This document shows positions 38,601 to 46,263 of a DNA stretch of 64,000 bases, piece by piece. A program made the translations under genes and the position numbers. Source of the DNA: Vicingus serpentipes (GTDB lineage: Bacteria; Bacteroidota; Bacteroidia; Flavobacteriales_E; Vicingaceae); assembly GCF_007993035.1 (NCBI RefSeq), contig NZ_VOOS01000004.1, positions 186,001 to 250,000 of the forward strand. The letters are read 5' to 3'. Below the pieces are notes generated by a model. It ran no database searches. It saw only the letters and a list, made by a program, of their open reading frames with translations, and was not told the origin of the DNA. Numbering within the stretch: the first letter of the stretch is position 1; each line of letters starts with the position of its first letter.

Positions 38601-39948
38601 TTTGGGATTTTTACCTATGGCTTTAGCAACTTCTAACGGAGCAGAAGTTCAAAGACCTTTAGCAACAGTTGTTATTGGCGGACTAATAACATCAACACTA
38701 CTTACATTGCTAGTTTTACCTGCTTTGTATTTTTTATTCCACACGTTTAAAAACGGTACTAAAAAACCCTCAATAATAGGAGCTGTTGTTACTATTGGCT
38801 TTGTATTGTCTTCAATTAATGTTGGAGCACAAAACAAAGTTGGTTTGTCAGAATTAATTGTTGCTGCAAAACAAAACCAACTAGAAGTAAAAATGGTTGA
38901 AATTGAAAAACAACAATGGGAAAATGAAAAGAAAAACGCTTACGTTTTAAACCCGCTTCAAATTGGATTGCAATATGGACAAATTAGTGATAATAATACC
39001 GATATGTTTTGGGATGTAATGCAGGATTTTGGAAGGCCATGGAGTATAAAAACAAATAAAAATTATGCTCAATTAGGGGTTGATTATGCAAAACAAAAAA
39101 GCAAAACAATTCATCAAGAAGTTGAGTATAATATAACGTCTACTTATTATGGGTGGTTATTTTATAAAAATGCTTACCAGCAATTGCTCCAAATAAACGA
39201 AGCTTTAAATGCGACGCTAAAACACGCCCAACAAATGTTTGATGCTGGAGAAATTAACACCACCGATTTGTTGTTAATTAAACAGATTCAAAATAGTGTT
39301 TTACAAAAAACAAGCGGATTTTTTAACAAAGAAAAAACAAGCGAAGCAAATCTTATTTATTTGTCTGGCTTAAACCAAGCCGTTATAAAAGATACCGCTT
39401 ATACTGTATTGCCTTATGAAAAAAACCAAGAATTAAGCACAAACTTATATCAAGAAAATGATTTATTAATTCAACAATTAACACAAAAAGAAAAGGTGAT
39501 AAAAGCAAGTTATTCTCCTTCTTTTCAGTTGGGCTATTTTAATCAATCTATTTCAACAAACAAAGGTTTTCAGGGCGTACAAGGGGGATTATCTATCCCG
39601 TTGTTTTTTGCGGGGAAAAAAAATCAACTACAAACAAATCGCTTACAAACTGATATTGTAACCCAAAAACAAAACAATCTAAAAAATCAACTTAAAAGCG
39701 AGTTGATTAGTTTGGAAAAAACTATTGCTTTACTTGAAGGTTCTGTTTCTAATCAAAATAGAACAGACAATATTTCTGCAAAAGGGTTAAAGCAATTACA
39801 AGAAAAATTAAGTTTAGGAGAAATCAGTTTTATCGATTTTTTGAAGTTAAGCTCAATAATTATTGACGGAACAATTGGCGAACTAGAATTATTAAACAAC
39901 TACAATCAAGCAGTTATAAAATACAATTATTTAACAACTAACTTTTAA
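35653..39948 (+). CDS. czcA: CzcA/CusA-type heavy-metal RND pump fused to a TolC-like outer membrane factor
   Basis: A 1431-residue fusion. Residues 1 to about 1030 are a complete heavy-metal-efflux RND transporter. It has 12 membrane segments, DFGIVVDGAVIIVEG (proton-relay signature in TM4), porter loops, and ANTRLRPVLMTALVASLGFLPMAL near the end. Residues 1061-1431 are a TolC/CusC-like outer membrane factor with long coiled-coil helices (AKQNQLEVKMVEIEKQQ; LLIKQIQNSVLQ) and beta-strand blocks (FQLGYFNQSIS; GGLSIPLFFAGKKNQLQ). Between them, residues 1037-1060 look like an internal signal peptide (KKPS, then IIGAVVTIGFVLSSINVGAQ). The metal could be copper/silver or cobalt/zinc/cadmium. The partner adaptor follows. 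Confidence 0.93.
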   Translation: MFEKIIAYSLKNKLIVLLLIIALILGGIFSLKNIAVDAVPDITNNQVQVVTSSATLPAEEVEKFITFPVEMAVANIPNVTEVRSISRYGLSVVTIVFEDNVDIMKARQFVAEQLTIAREEIPTAFGTPQMMPITTGLGEIYQYVLQVKPGYEAQFDIMKVRTIQDWIVKRQLTGLKGIIEVSSFGGLVKQYEVSVNPLQLMAYNITINDVERALTVNNNNSGGSYIEKNDQAFYIRTEGRAETFSDIENITIKNEGSPIRIKDVAVVKLGSPKRYGAMTIDGKGEVVGGITLMLKGANSSEAVDNVHERMELVKKSLPEGLEIYPYLDRSVLVGKTINTVVKNLIEGGLIVIFVLVLFLGNFRAGLIVSSVIPLSMLFALILMNLLGVSANLMSLGAIDFGIVVDGAVIIVEGVLHILHKKHKGTTLTKLQMNNEIRDASGQIYNTAAFGVLIILVVFVPIFTLEGIEGKTFLPMAQTVSFAILGSLILSVTYVPVAAALFLKKKISDKITFADKIVMALQKRYLPSLKYALNNPKKILVMAVSGLVVSFFIFSRMGSEFIPTLEEGDLAMQMAVEPGSSLEKSIATSTKAEKILKDNFSEVKHVVSKIGTAEVPTDPMAIEDADIMIILKEKGEWENAETREELIDLMKEKLAVIKDASFEFTQPIQLRFNELMTGAKTDIAIQIFGEDVKLLKTLADNTAKEIQNINGVGDVKVEQTDGLKQLSVILDRKKLSLNQVNVDDVNNTIKSAYAGSTVGSIYENERSFDLVVRLNQKSIRSLSLNGLFVNDINGHPVSLDQVASIKETIAPMQISREDAKRRISVGVNVRDRDIASLVEEIQSKIKSNVTLPPGYTVKYGGQFENLQNALKRLKIVVPVALFLILFLLYIAFNSIKESLIIFMAVPLASIGGILALWLRDLPFSISAGIGFIALFGVAVLNGIVLVNEFIRLKQLNTYPNMKDLILAGANTRLRPVLMTALVASLGFLPMALATSNGAEVQRPLATVVIGGLITSTLLTLLVLPALYFLFHTFKNGTKKPSIIGAVVTIGFVLSSINVGAQNKVGLSELIVAAKQNQLEVKMVEIEKQQWENEKKNAYVLNPLQIGLQYGQISDNNTDMFWDVMQDFGRPWSIKTNKNYAQLGVDYAKQKSKTIHQEVEYNITSTYYGWLFYKNAYQQLLQINEALNATLKHAQQMFDAGEINTTDLLLIKQIQNSVLQKTSGFFNKEKTSEANLIYLSGLNQAVIKDTAYTVLPYEKNQELSTNLYQENDLLIQQLTQKEKVIKASYSPSFQLGYFNQSISTNKGFQGVQGGLSIPLFFAGKKNQLQTNRLQTDIVTQKQNNLKNQLKSELISLEKTIALLEGSVSNQNRTDNISAKGLKQLQEKLSLGEISFIDFLKLSSIIIDGTIGELELLNNYNQAVIKYNYLTTNF

Positions 39949-40033
39949 CTCACCATCATGAAGCTATCCGTTTTAAAACTTTAAGAAAGAAATAATTGGT
40001 AAGCTCCAAGTAACAAATTAAAAATAAAAACAC

Positions 40034-40894
40034 ATGAAAAATATAATTTTATATAGTATTGTTTTAGCAAGTTTCACTGCTTGTAACGAAACTAAAAAAG
40101 CAGAAAATATAACTGAAGAAGAAACTACAACTTTAATTGAAGAGACTGTTAAAACAGAAAAAAATTCTCCTATTAATCAAAATATCGAATGTTTTGGTGT
40201 TGTCGATGTTCCTCCTTTTGCTGTTCATGAAATTTTCGCAAAAACCTCTGGTTACATCTTAGATTTAACCATTTTAGAAGGACAACATGTAAAAAAAGGA
40301 GAGGTAATTGCCGAAATTGAGTCTCCTGATTTTGCTAACTTACAAAAAGAATATAAATCGGCTAAAGCTACTTTCGATTGGCATGAACAAAACTTTAAAC
40401 GAAATGAAAAGCTTTATGAAAGCAATGCTATTGCTGATAAAGATTTTCAGCTTATCGAAAAAGAATATAAAATTGCCAAAGCCAATTATATTGGCCTTAA
40501 AGAAGAAATAAAATCTATTGGTTTTGATGAAAATGCCATTTTAAACACTAATGATGTTCGCCTAAAAATTAGAAGCAAAACTAGCGGAACTATTGTTAAA
40601 ATTAATGTTAAAAACGGTTCAATGGTATCTCCTCAAATGCATCTGTTCACATTGCTAGATAAAGCTCATCTTCATGTTGAAATGAGTGTTGCTGCGGCCA
40701 ATATTACAAACGTAAAAGCCGAACAACCTTTCTTCATTATGAACGGAAACGACAGTATCGCAGGCACGGTTCATTTAATTAACGAAATGATTGAAGAAGA
40801 TAATACTGTAAAAGTGCATGGCCACTTTAACAACGTAGAAGACGAAGAAAAGTTAATTGTTGGGCAAAAAGTTTTTGTAAATATTGTGCAGTAA
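40034..40894 (+). CDS. czcB: RND efflux periplasmic adaptor lipoprotein
   Basis: A 286-residue membrane fusion protein. The lipobox is SFTAC (cysteine near residue 17), so it is a lipoprotein. After an acidic linker come the biotinyl-lipoyl halves (GYILDLTILEGQHVKKGEVIAEIESP and SKTSGTIVKINVKNGSMV), separated by a short alpha-helical hairpin (residues about 95-165), and a beta-barrel domain. It bridges the CzcA pump and the outer membrane factor. The short hairpin and the absence of a metal-binding N-terminal domain are noted. The gene follows czcA by 85 bp. Confidence 0.9.
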   Translation: MKNIILYSIVLASFTACNETKKAENITEEETTTLIEETVKTEKNSPINQNIECFGVVDVPPFAVHEIFAKTSGYILDLTILEGQHVKKGEVIAEIESPDFANLQKEYKSAKATFDWHEQNFKRNEKLYESNAIADKDFQLIEKEYKIAKANYIGLKEEIKSIGFDENAILNTNDVRLKIRSKTSGTIVKINVKNGSMVSPQMHLFTLLDKAHLHVEMSVAAANITNVKAEQPFFIMNGNDSIAGTVHLINEMIEEDNTVKVHGHFNNVEDEEKLIVGQKVFVNIVQ

Positions 40895-40900
40895 AACCAT

Positions 40901-40908
40901 TATTTTTG
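40901..40908 (+). promoter_or_regulatory. -7-like element just before the GNAT gene
   Basis: TATTTTTG matches TAnnTTTG exactly and ends five bases before the GTG start at 40913. If used, the transcript would be leaderless. It may be fortuitous, because the gene also lies close behind czcB. Confidence 0.3.
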
Positions 40909-40912
40909 GTGT

Positions 40913-41404
40913 GTGAATATTTCGTTTAAACCCATAGAAAAAATAGATCTGCCATCAGTTACGGCTATTTACAATTATTATGTAGAAAATAGCACCGCAA
41001 CCTTTCATTTGGCACCTGTTTCTGAACAAGAAATGGAGACAACCCTTTTATTGGGTCATAGGCTATACAAGTCTTTTGTTATTTTGTCAGAAGGTGCAAT
41101 TGTTGGTTTTTGCTATTTGGGTCAGTTTAGAAAAAAAGAAGCTTACGACATTAGTTCTGAAGTTACTTTGTACATTAAACATGATTTCACAGGCAAAAAA
41201 ATAGGAGGATCTGTTTTGGCTTTTATGGAACAAGAAGCTAAAAAATTAGGCTTAAAAAACCTGGTTGGTGTTATAACATCCGAAAACAAAGGAAGTCTCA
41301 AGTTGTTTGAGCGAAACGGTTATTTTAAATGTGGACATTTAAAAAATATTGGAATTAAGTTCGGAAAAGCTTTAGATGTTATTTCTTATCAAAAAGAAAT
41401 TTAA
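40913..41404 (+). CDS. GNAT family N-acetyltransferase (phosphinothricin acetyltransferase-like)
   Basis: A 163-residue GNAT enzyme. The opening VTAIYNYYVENSTATFHLAP matches the PAT/MddA (L-amino-acid N-acetyltransferase) subgroup. DFTGKKIGGSVLAFMEQEAK contains the acetyl-CoA loop, and VGVITSENKGSLKLFERNGY is the typical C-terminal motif. The start is GTG. Its stop overlaps the next gene start (TAATG), so the pair is translationally coupled to the LysE exporter. An enzyme that acetylates amino acids next to an amino-acid exporter is a sensible pairing (inference). Confidence 0.85.
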   Translation: MNISFKPIEKIDLPSVTAIYNYYVENSTATFHLAPVSEQEMETTLLLGHRLYKSFVILSEGAIVGFCYLGQFRKKEAYDISSEVTLYIKHDFTGKKIGGSVLAFMEQEAKKLGLKNLVGVITSENKGSLKLFERNGYFKCGHLKNIGIKFGKALDVISYQKEI

Positions 41405-42024
41405 TGGAATACTTGCCACTATTTGGATCTGTTTTGTTTATTCATTTGTTGGCTGTTATGAGTCCAGGTCCTGATTTTATTATGGCCCTAAGAAACTCCC
41501 TAACCTATTCACGAAAAACTGGGGTTTATACAGCAATTGGTTTTGGGCTGGGTATTGGTGTTCATGTTTTTTACTGTGTTTTCGGGTTGGCATTAATTAT
41601 ATCAACCTCTCAAGTTGCTTTTAACATTATAAAATTCTTGGGGGTTGCTTATTTAGCATACATTGGGGTCGTTTCAGTTTATTCTAAGACAAAAGACATA
41701 AGCGCAGGAAACCAAGCCCACAAAAAAGATATTAGTGCATTAAAAGCAATTAAAATAGGTTTTTTAACCAATGTGTTAAACCCTAAAGCTACATTGTTTT
41801 TTTTAAGCTTATTTACCTTTGTAATTGGCCCCAATGTACCCAAAAGCATTGCGTGGGTTTTAGGGGTAATGATGATGATAAATACTGCTTTATGGTTTAG
41901 TCTTGTTGCGATTTTTTTTACTCAATCCCGCATTAGAGCGATATTTAATAAATATCAAAAAGCATTTAATATTGTTTTCGGTGTTTTACTAATTGCAATA
42001 GCTATTAAAATTGTTTTTACTTAA
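41404..42024 (+). CDS. LysE/RhtB family amino-acid exporter
   Basis: A 206-residue protein with six hydrophobic segments. The MSPGPDFIMALRNSL block is the family signature near the end of TM1, and LTNVLNPKATLFFLSLF is the second conserved block. It should export a neutral or basic amino acid, or a derivative, across the inner membrane. The start overlaps the stop of the GNAT gene by one base, and the peroxidase gene follows after nine bases. Confidence 0.9.
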   Translation: MEYLPLFGSVLFIHLLAVMSPGPDFIMALRNSLTYSRKTGVYTAIGFGLGIGVHVFYCVFGLALIISTSQVAFNIIKFLGVAYLAYIGVVSVYSKTKDISAGNQAHKKDISALKAIKIGFLTNVLNPKATLFFLSLFTFVIGPNVPKSIAWVLGVMMMINTALWFSLVAIFFTQSRIRAIFNKYQKAFNIVFGVLLIAIAIKIVFT

Positions 42025-42033
42025 ATTTATAAA

Positions 42034-42576
42034 ATGAAAAAAATATTCCTTTCACTCGTAATATTAACTGTAATATCCGCAAACTCGCAAACTATGAAAG
42101 AAAGCATACACCAATTTAAAGTAACAGACCTTTACGGCGAAGAATTTGATTTTAGCTCTTTGAAAGGGGAAAAAATAATAATGGTAAACACGGCTAGTGA
42201 GTGTGGTTTAACTCCTCAATACGAGCAGCTGCAAGAGGTTTATGAAAAATACAAAGACCAAAACTTTGTTATAGTTGGGTTTCCTGCAAATAACTTTGGT
42301 GCTCAAGAACCCGGTAGCGATGAAGATATTGCCACTTTTTGTAAAAAGAACTATGGCGTTACTTTTCCGATGATGAGTAAAATTTCTGTTCAAGGACGAG
42401 ACCAACATGAAGTTTATAAATTCTTAACTCAAAAAAGCAAAAATGGATTAGAAGATTCTGAAGTAGTTTGGAATTTTCAAAAATACTTGGTTGATGAAAA
42501 TGGGTTTTTGGTAAAAGTATTGCATCCTAAAACTCTTGTTACTGAAGATGATGTTATAAAATGGATTGAAGAGTAA
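42034..42576 (+). CDS. Secreted glutathione peroxidase-family thiol peroxidase
   Basis: A 180-residue protein with a signal peptide (MKKIFLSLVILTVISANSQ), so it acts in the periplasm. Cys57 in NTASECGLTPQY is the peroxidatic cysteine (not selenocysteine), Cys103 in TFCKKNYGVTFP is at the place of the resolving cysteine, and Trp146-Asn147 in VVWNFQKYL complete the active site. The usual FPxNQF block reads FPANNF, replacing the catalytic-tetrad glutamine by asparagine. I believe this variant is common in Bacteroidota. Such enzymes normally use thioredoxin rather than glutathione. Confidence 0.9.
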   Translation: MKKIFLSLVILTVISANSQTMKESIHQFKVTDLYGEEFDFSSLKGEKIIMVNTASECGLTPQYEQLQEVYEKYKDQNFVIVGFPANNFGAQEPGSDEDIATFCKKNYGVTFPMMSKISVQGRDQHEVYKFLTQKSKNGLEDSEVVWNFQKYLVDENGFLVKVLHPKTLVTEDDVIKWIEE

Positions 42577-42589
42577 ATAATTGTTTGTC

Positions 42590-43618
42590 CTACCCCAGCC
42601 AATTTAAAACATTATCCTTCCAAATTAACTTAGAATCGTTTTCTGTTAAAATATTAAGGTTAACCGCGTCGTCAATTACTTTTCCAGGATAACAATCGCC
42701 AACAGATTCCATTTCTCCTAATGGATATGGGTCGTCCAATCCTGATACGATTTGTGAAACCCCAACCCTATGTTTTAGTAATTGAAGAGTATAAGGATCG
42801 TGAACCAGTGTATCAAAAAATAAGTTTGGATGCCCAAGTGTGGTTTTCGGATGTTCTGCTCCTTTAAATAAATCTGGACGTCCTTCAAACCCTTGAACTC
42901 TTCGCCCATAATTTGCTTGTCCCAGCATACATCCATGTGCAAAACATACCCTAACATTCGGAAATTTGTTGGGAATATTTTTAAGCGTAAATAAATGTAA
43001 TGTGTCAGCTGTTTGTGCCATCATCCATACCAAATGAAATCTCCAGTTTTCATCTTTAAGTTTAATCATTTTAGGGGCGTCGTAGGGATGAATTTCAATG
43101 GCTAATTTATATTTGTTGGCTAATTCATAAATTGGAAAACAGGATTCATCTGCTACAGAAACCCATTCTTCATTCTTGTTTAAATAATGGGTTGGTAAAC
43201 ATAAAAGTTTCATTCCTAGCTCAACAACACATCTTTCAATTTCAGCTAATGCCTCGTCCATAAAGTTAGGTTGAACAACAAACCCACAAGTGAATTTTGT
43301 AGGGTTTTCATTTTGAACAAAAGCATTAAAGTCATTTTGCCAGCGAATAGCGTCAATAGCGTCTTGTCTTGACCAACCGTTACAGTAAACCTGTGAAAGG
43401 TTTAACATTACACCATGGTCTATCTTGTTTTTTTCCATCCAAATCAATTTATCTTTTAGAAAAAAACTTGGGTCAGTTATTGGCCTAGACCAACTCCCTT
43501 GGCGCATAAACTTTTTATCATCATCAATCCAAAACAGTTTCTTATCCTTCATAAATTGAGGGATTTGTTTTGGTTCAGGCAAAATGTGACCATGACCGTT
43601 AATTCTAGTAAAACTCAT
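42590..43618 (-). CDS. Amidohydrolase, 2-amino-3-carboxymuconate-6-semialdehyde decarboxylase (ACMSD)-like
   Basis: 342 residues from the ATG at 43618, one base after the upstream stop; a longer frame to 43669 would overlap the dioxygenase. The HxH metal motif is at the start (RINGHGHILPEP). IEIHPYDAP and ARCFAHGC-like RVCFAHGCML give further ligands, and VSGLDDPYPLGE near the end holds the conserved aspartate. This is the ACMSD branch of the amidohydrolase superfamily. Together with the 3-hydroxyanthranilate dioxygenase in front of it, it would turn 3-hydroxyanthranilate into 2-aminomuconate semialdehyde and divert it from quinolinate/NAD synthesis. Confidence 0.88.
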   Translation of the reverse strand: MSFTRINGHGHILPEPKQIPQFMKDKKLFWIDDDKKFMRQGSWSRPITDPSFFLKDKLIWMEKNKIDHGVMLNLSQVYCNGWSRQDAIDAIRWQNDFNAFVQNENPTKFTCGFVVQPNFMDEALAEIERCVVELGMKLLCLPTHYLNKNEEWVSVADESCFPIYELANKYKLAIEIHPYDAPKMIKLKDENWRFHLVWMMAQTADTLHLFTLKNIPNKFPNVRVCFAHGCMLGQANYGRRVQGFEGRPDLFKGAEHPKTTLGHPNLFFDTLVHDPYTLQLLKHRVGVSQIVSGLDDPYPLGEMESVGDCYPGKVIDDAVNLNILTENDSKLIWKDNVLNWLG

Positions 43619-43619
43619 C

Positions 43620-44153
43620 TTAATCTGTAAACTTTGGGTCTGTTTCCATTGTATGCCCACAGTTATCACAAGTTCTTAATTCTTCTGAATTATAAAAGCG
43701 TTTGAACACTGGCAAAAAGTCTTTTTCTACATTAGATAAGTCAAACTTTTCTTCATATAGCTGATGATTACATTTGTCACAAAACCACATTAAACCATCC
43801 TTAAGTCCTGTTCCTTTTCTTTTTCTTTCTATCACAAGCCCGACAGAACCTTCAGATCTTCCTGGTGAATGAGGAATGTTTGCTGGCAACAAAAACATTT
43901 CTCCCTCTTTAATGGGCACTTGAACTGCTTTTCCGTCTTGTTGAATGGTAACACAAATGTCTCCTTTAACTTGATAAAACAATTCTTCCGTTTCGTTGTA
44001 ATGATAATCTTTTCTTGCATTTGGACCACCCACAACCATTACAATATAATCTCCTGATTCTGTGTAAAGGTTTTTGTTTGCTACTGGCGGTTTTAATTTA
44101 TCTTTATTATCTTCAATCCATTGATTGAAATTAAACGGGGGTATAATCGACAT
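43620..44153 (-). CDS. nbaC: 3-hydroxyanthranilate 3,4-dioxygenase
   Basis: A 177-residue cupin dioxygenase. The iron ligands His51 (KDYHYNETEE), Glu57 and His95 (ANIPHSPGR) fall at the same residue numbers as in the known bacterial enzyme. The C-terminal rubredoxin-like metal site has two CxxC pairs (CDKC, CDNC), typical of bacterial forms. It opens the ring of 3-hydroxyanthranilate, a tryptophan-derived intermediate of the kynurenine pathway. The ACMSD-like gene follows after one base, so they are one operon. Other kynurenine genes (kmo, kynU, tdo) are not in the window. Confidence 0.95.
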   Translation of the reverse strand: MSIIPPFNFNQWIEDNKDKLKPPVANKNLYTESGDYIVMVVGGPNARKDYHYNETEELFYQVKGDICVTIQQDGKAVQVPIKEGEMFLLPANIPHSPGRSEGSVGLVIERKRKGTGLKDGLMWFCDKCNHQLYEEKFDLSNVEKDFLPVFKRFYNSEELRTCDNCGHTMETDPKFTD

Positions 44154-44223
44154 ATTTTTATTTTTTAAACACCCTAAAGGTAGTTAAGTTGCTTGATTTA
44201 TAAAAGAAAAATAACGATCAAGT

Positions 44224-45249
44224 CTATAGTCCTAGCATAACTTTTATATTTGTTTCCAAAACCTCCCCCATATTCTTACATGAAAGAAATGCTGAAGAAG
44301 AATGAAATTTACCTAACTCCAACTTTAAATTCTCTACGTTATCATCAAAAGAAATTTTATCTTTTTTAAGTACGTCAATCAGCGAATCAATTTGATACTT
44401 ATCATTTAAATATCTTTTTCTTAACAATGATTTTTCTTCTTTTTTGTATTGCTCAATGGTTTCCAATGGAATGGCATTTTGTATTAATTGAACATAAAAA
44501 GCGTTTTCAATATAAAACTGCGGAAGGTAAATTCTACATCGCTTTTCAAAACTTTGTTGGTCAAAATCTATTGCCCTAACCCGATATTGAATTTGGTCAA
44601 AATCTTGAGTGACAACAACTACATAGTTATATGCTCTCATATCTCCTAAAAGTCTAACAAAACACTGCTCGTTAAATTTAACAAATTCTTTAGACAGCCT
44701 TACCGGGTTTATGTTTCGTTGGCCAGATTTTACTTCATTAATAAATTGATCTCCTGGTATTCCAATAATATGCTCCTCTATAAGCGTGTCTTTGTAGTAG
44801 ATATAATTTATTTTGTTGGGAGAAAAATGATGTTCTAACTCTAACCCATAAACTCTAGATGCGTCAGCTTTCTTAACATAATAGTAATCGTAATTATCGT
44901 TTAATTGATTTAAAATTTTTATTCGAAAAGGTTTAGAATTTCCATAACCACAAAAGTCAATACCATCAACCGTTAAGTGGTCTAATTTTGTTCCGTCAGA
45001 AATTAGTAATCGGTATATTTCAACAAGTCCTGCATATAAATAATCCATCTCATTAGGACCATAAACACACCTGTTCCATAATGTTGGCTCTCCTGAAAAA
45101 TCTTCTAATGGAATTAAACTAGCATACCTCAGCAAATCTTCATACTGCAAAGGTATTTCTATGCTTCTTGATATTTTTACTAAATAGTCGTTGAGTTCTT
45201 TGCCAATTTTAAAAAAAGGCTTTTTGTATTCTATATTGTTAAGTCGCAT
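44224..45249 (-). CDS. Unrecognised kinase-like protein in the polyamine operon
   Basis: A 341-residue soluble protein I cannot assign to a named family. A set of motifs in the right order suggests a protein-kinase-like fold: VKKADASRVYGLELEH (125-140, possible ATP lysine and helix-C glutamate), LIEEHIIGIPGDQF (156-169, hinge-like), LLGDMRAYNYVV (200-211, like the GDxxxxN catalytic loop) and VRAIDFDQQSFE (224-235, like the metal-binding DFD/DFG). The N-terminal 110 residues and the helical C terminus have no visible motif. It follows the agmatinase gene by six bases in a tight operon, so a link with polyamine or arginine metabolism is possible. The fold is inference. Confidence 0.55.
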   Translation of the reverse strand: MRLNNIEYKKPFFKIGKELNDYLVKISRSIEIPLQYEDLLRYASLIPLEDFSGEPTLWNRCVYGPNEMDYLYAGLVEIYRLLISDGTKLDHLTVDGIDFCGYGNSKPFRIKILNQLNDNYDYYYVKKADASRVYGLELEHHFSPNKINYIYYKDTLIEEHIIGIPGDQFINEVKSGQRNINPVRLSKEFVKFNEQCFVRLLGDMRAYNYVVVVTQDFDQIQYRVRAIDFDQQSFEKRCRIYLPQFYIENAFYVQLIQNAIPLETIEQYKKEEKSLLRKRYLNDKYQIDSLIDVLKKDKISFDDNVENLKLELGKFHSSSAFLSCKNMGEVLETNIKVMLGL

Positions 45250-45255
45250 AATTAG

Positions 45256-46260
45256 CTATAAAGCTAAAAAATTACACAACCTATACAAAACTCTTGCTCC
45301 AACATTTGCGTCCCACTCATTGTTTCCAACCTCATTTAAATCAAACCCTATTATTTTTTTGCCCGAAGAGACAAGTTCTCTAATTAAAAAATTGATTTGT
45401 TCAACTTCAAAACCTCCAGCAACCGGCGTTCCAGTATTTGGACAAAGTTTTGGGTCTAAACCATCAATATCGTAACTTATGTAAACTTTTTCTGGCAATT
45501 CATTAATTATTTCTTTGCATTGTTGCTCCCAGGTTTTACCTTCATATTGAGCATTTTTAATATCCCAATCAAAAAAAGTTTTAATTCTGTTTTCAGAATT
45601 ATTTATTAATTCTATCTCTGCTGGACAAATATCTCTAATTCCAACCTGAACCAACTTAGAAACCTTGTTGTTTTTAAGTGCGTTAAACATTATAGAGGCG
45701 TGAGAATATATAAACCCTTCGTAAGCCTCTCTGAGGTCAGCGTGTGCGTCTATTTGAAGTATTCCAAAGCTGTCATGTCTTTTAGACAGGGCGTTTATTA
45801 ATCCTAATGGAGAGTTGTGATCGCCACCCAACAAACAAACTGTTTTGTTTTGGTTTATATAAGTTAACGCTGTTTCTTCTACTTTTCTATTTAGCTCTTC
45901 ACAATGCAAATTGATTTTTTCATATAAACCCTTGTCTTCTTCTGTAAACGGGATTTCGTTCTCCAGCTTATCAATAAGAATTGTTGCTATTTCTCCTATT
46001 TCTCTATTCTTTTTGAGTTCTTCTTCAAAAATTGGCAACATAGCAACTTTTGTTTTCCAGGCCTCTTTTTTATAAGGACTATAAAAATCAAGCTGTGTTG
46101 ATGCTTCTAAAATTGCTTTTGGCCCTTCGGCTGTTCCTTTTGAATAAGAACAAGTAATGTCAGATTGAACAGGTATAATAACAATTTGGCTTTCCTCAAC
46201 ACTGTAAGGAAAGCCAAAAATATTGCCATTGTTTATACCAACTTCGTTAGGATTAAACAT
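45256..46260 (-). CDS. speB: Agmatinase/arginase-family ureohydrolase
   Basis: A 334-residue ureohydrolase. The binuclear manganese ligands are in LLGGDHNSPLG, LQIDAHADLREAY and ISYDIDGLDPKLCPNTGTPV. The next gene upstream encodes spermidine biosynthesis, so agmatinase (agmatine to putrescine plus urea) is the best reading. Arginase or formiminoglutamase are possible by sequence alone. An insertion of about 40 residues before the GGDH motif (ELKKNREIGEIATILIDKL) is seen, as in other Bacteroidota members. Three bases separate it from the SpeDE gene. Confidence 0.85.
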   Translation of the reverse strand: MFNPNEVGINNGNIFGFPYSVEESQIVIIPVQSDITCSYSKGTAEGPKAILEASTQLDFYSPYKKEAWKTKVAMLPIFEEELKKNREIGEIATILIDKLENEIPFTEEDKGLYEKINLHCEELNRKVEETALTYINQNKTVCLLGGDHNSPLGLINALSKRHDSFGILQIDAHADLREAYEGFIYSHASIMFNALKNNKVSKLVQVGIRDICPAEIELINNSENRIKTFFDWDIKNAQYEGKTWEQQCKEIINELPEKVYISYDIDGLDPKLCPNTGTPVAGGFEVEQINFLIRELVSSGKKIIGFDLNEVGNNEWDANVGARVLYRLCNFLAL

Positions 46261-46263
46261 TGT

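Noticed and set aside
42034-42576. Asparagine in place of the catalytic-tetrad glutamine in glutathione peroxidase.
   Set aside because: I recall the FPANNF form as frequent in Bacteroidota members of the family, so it is not a novelty.
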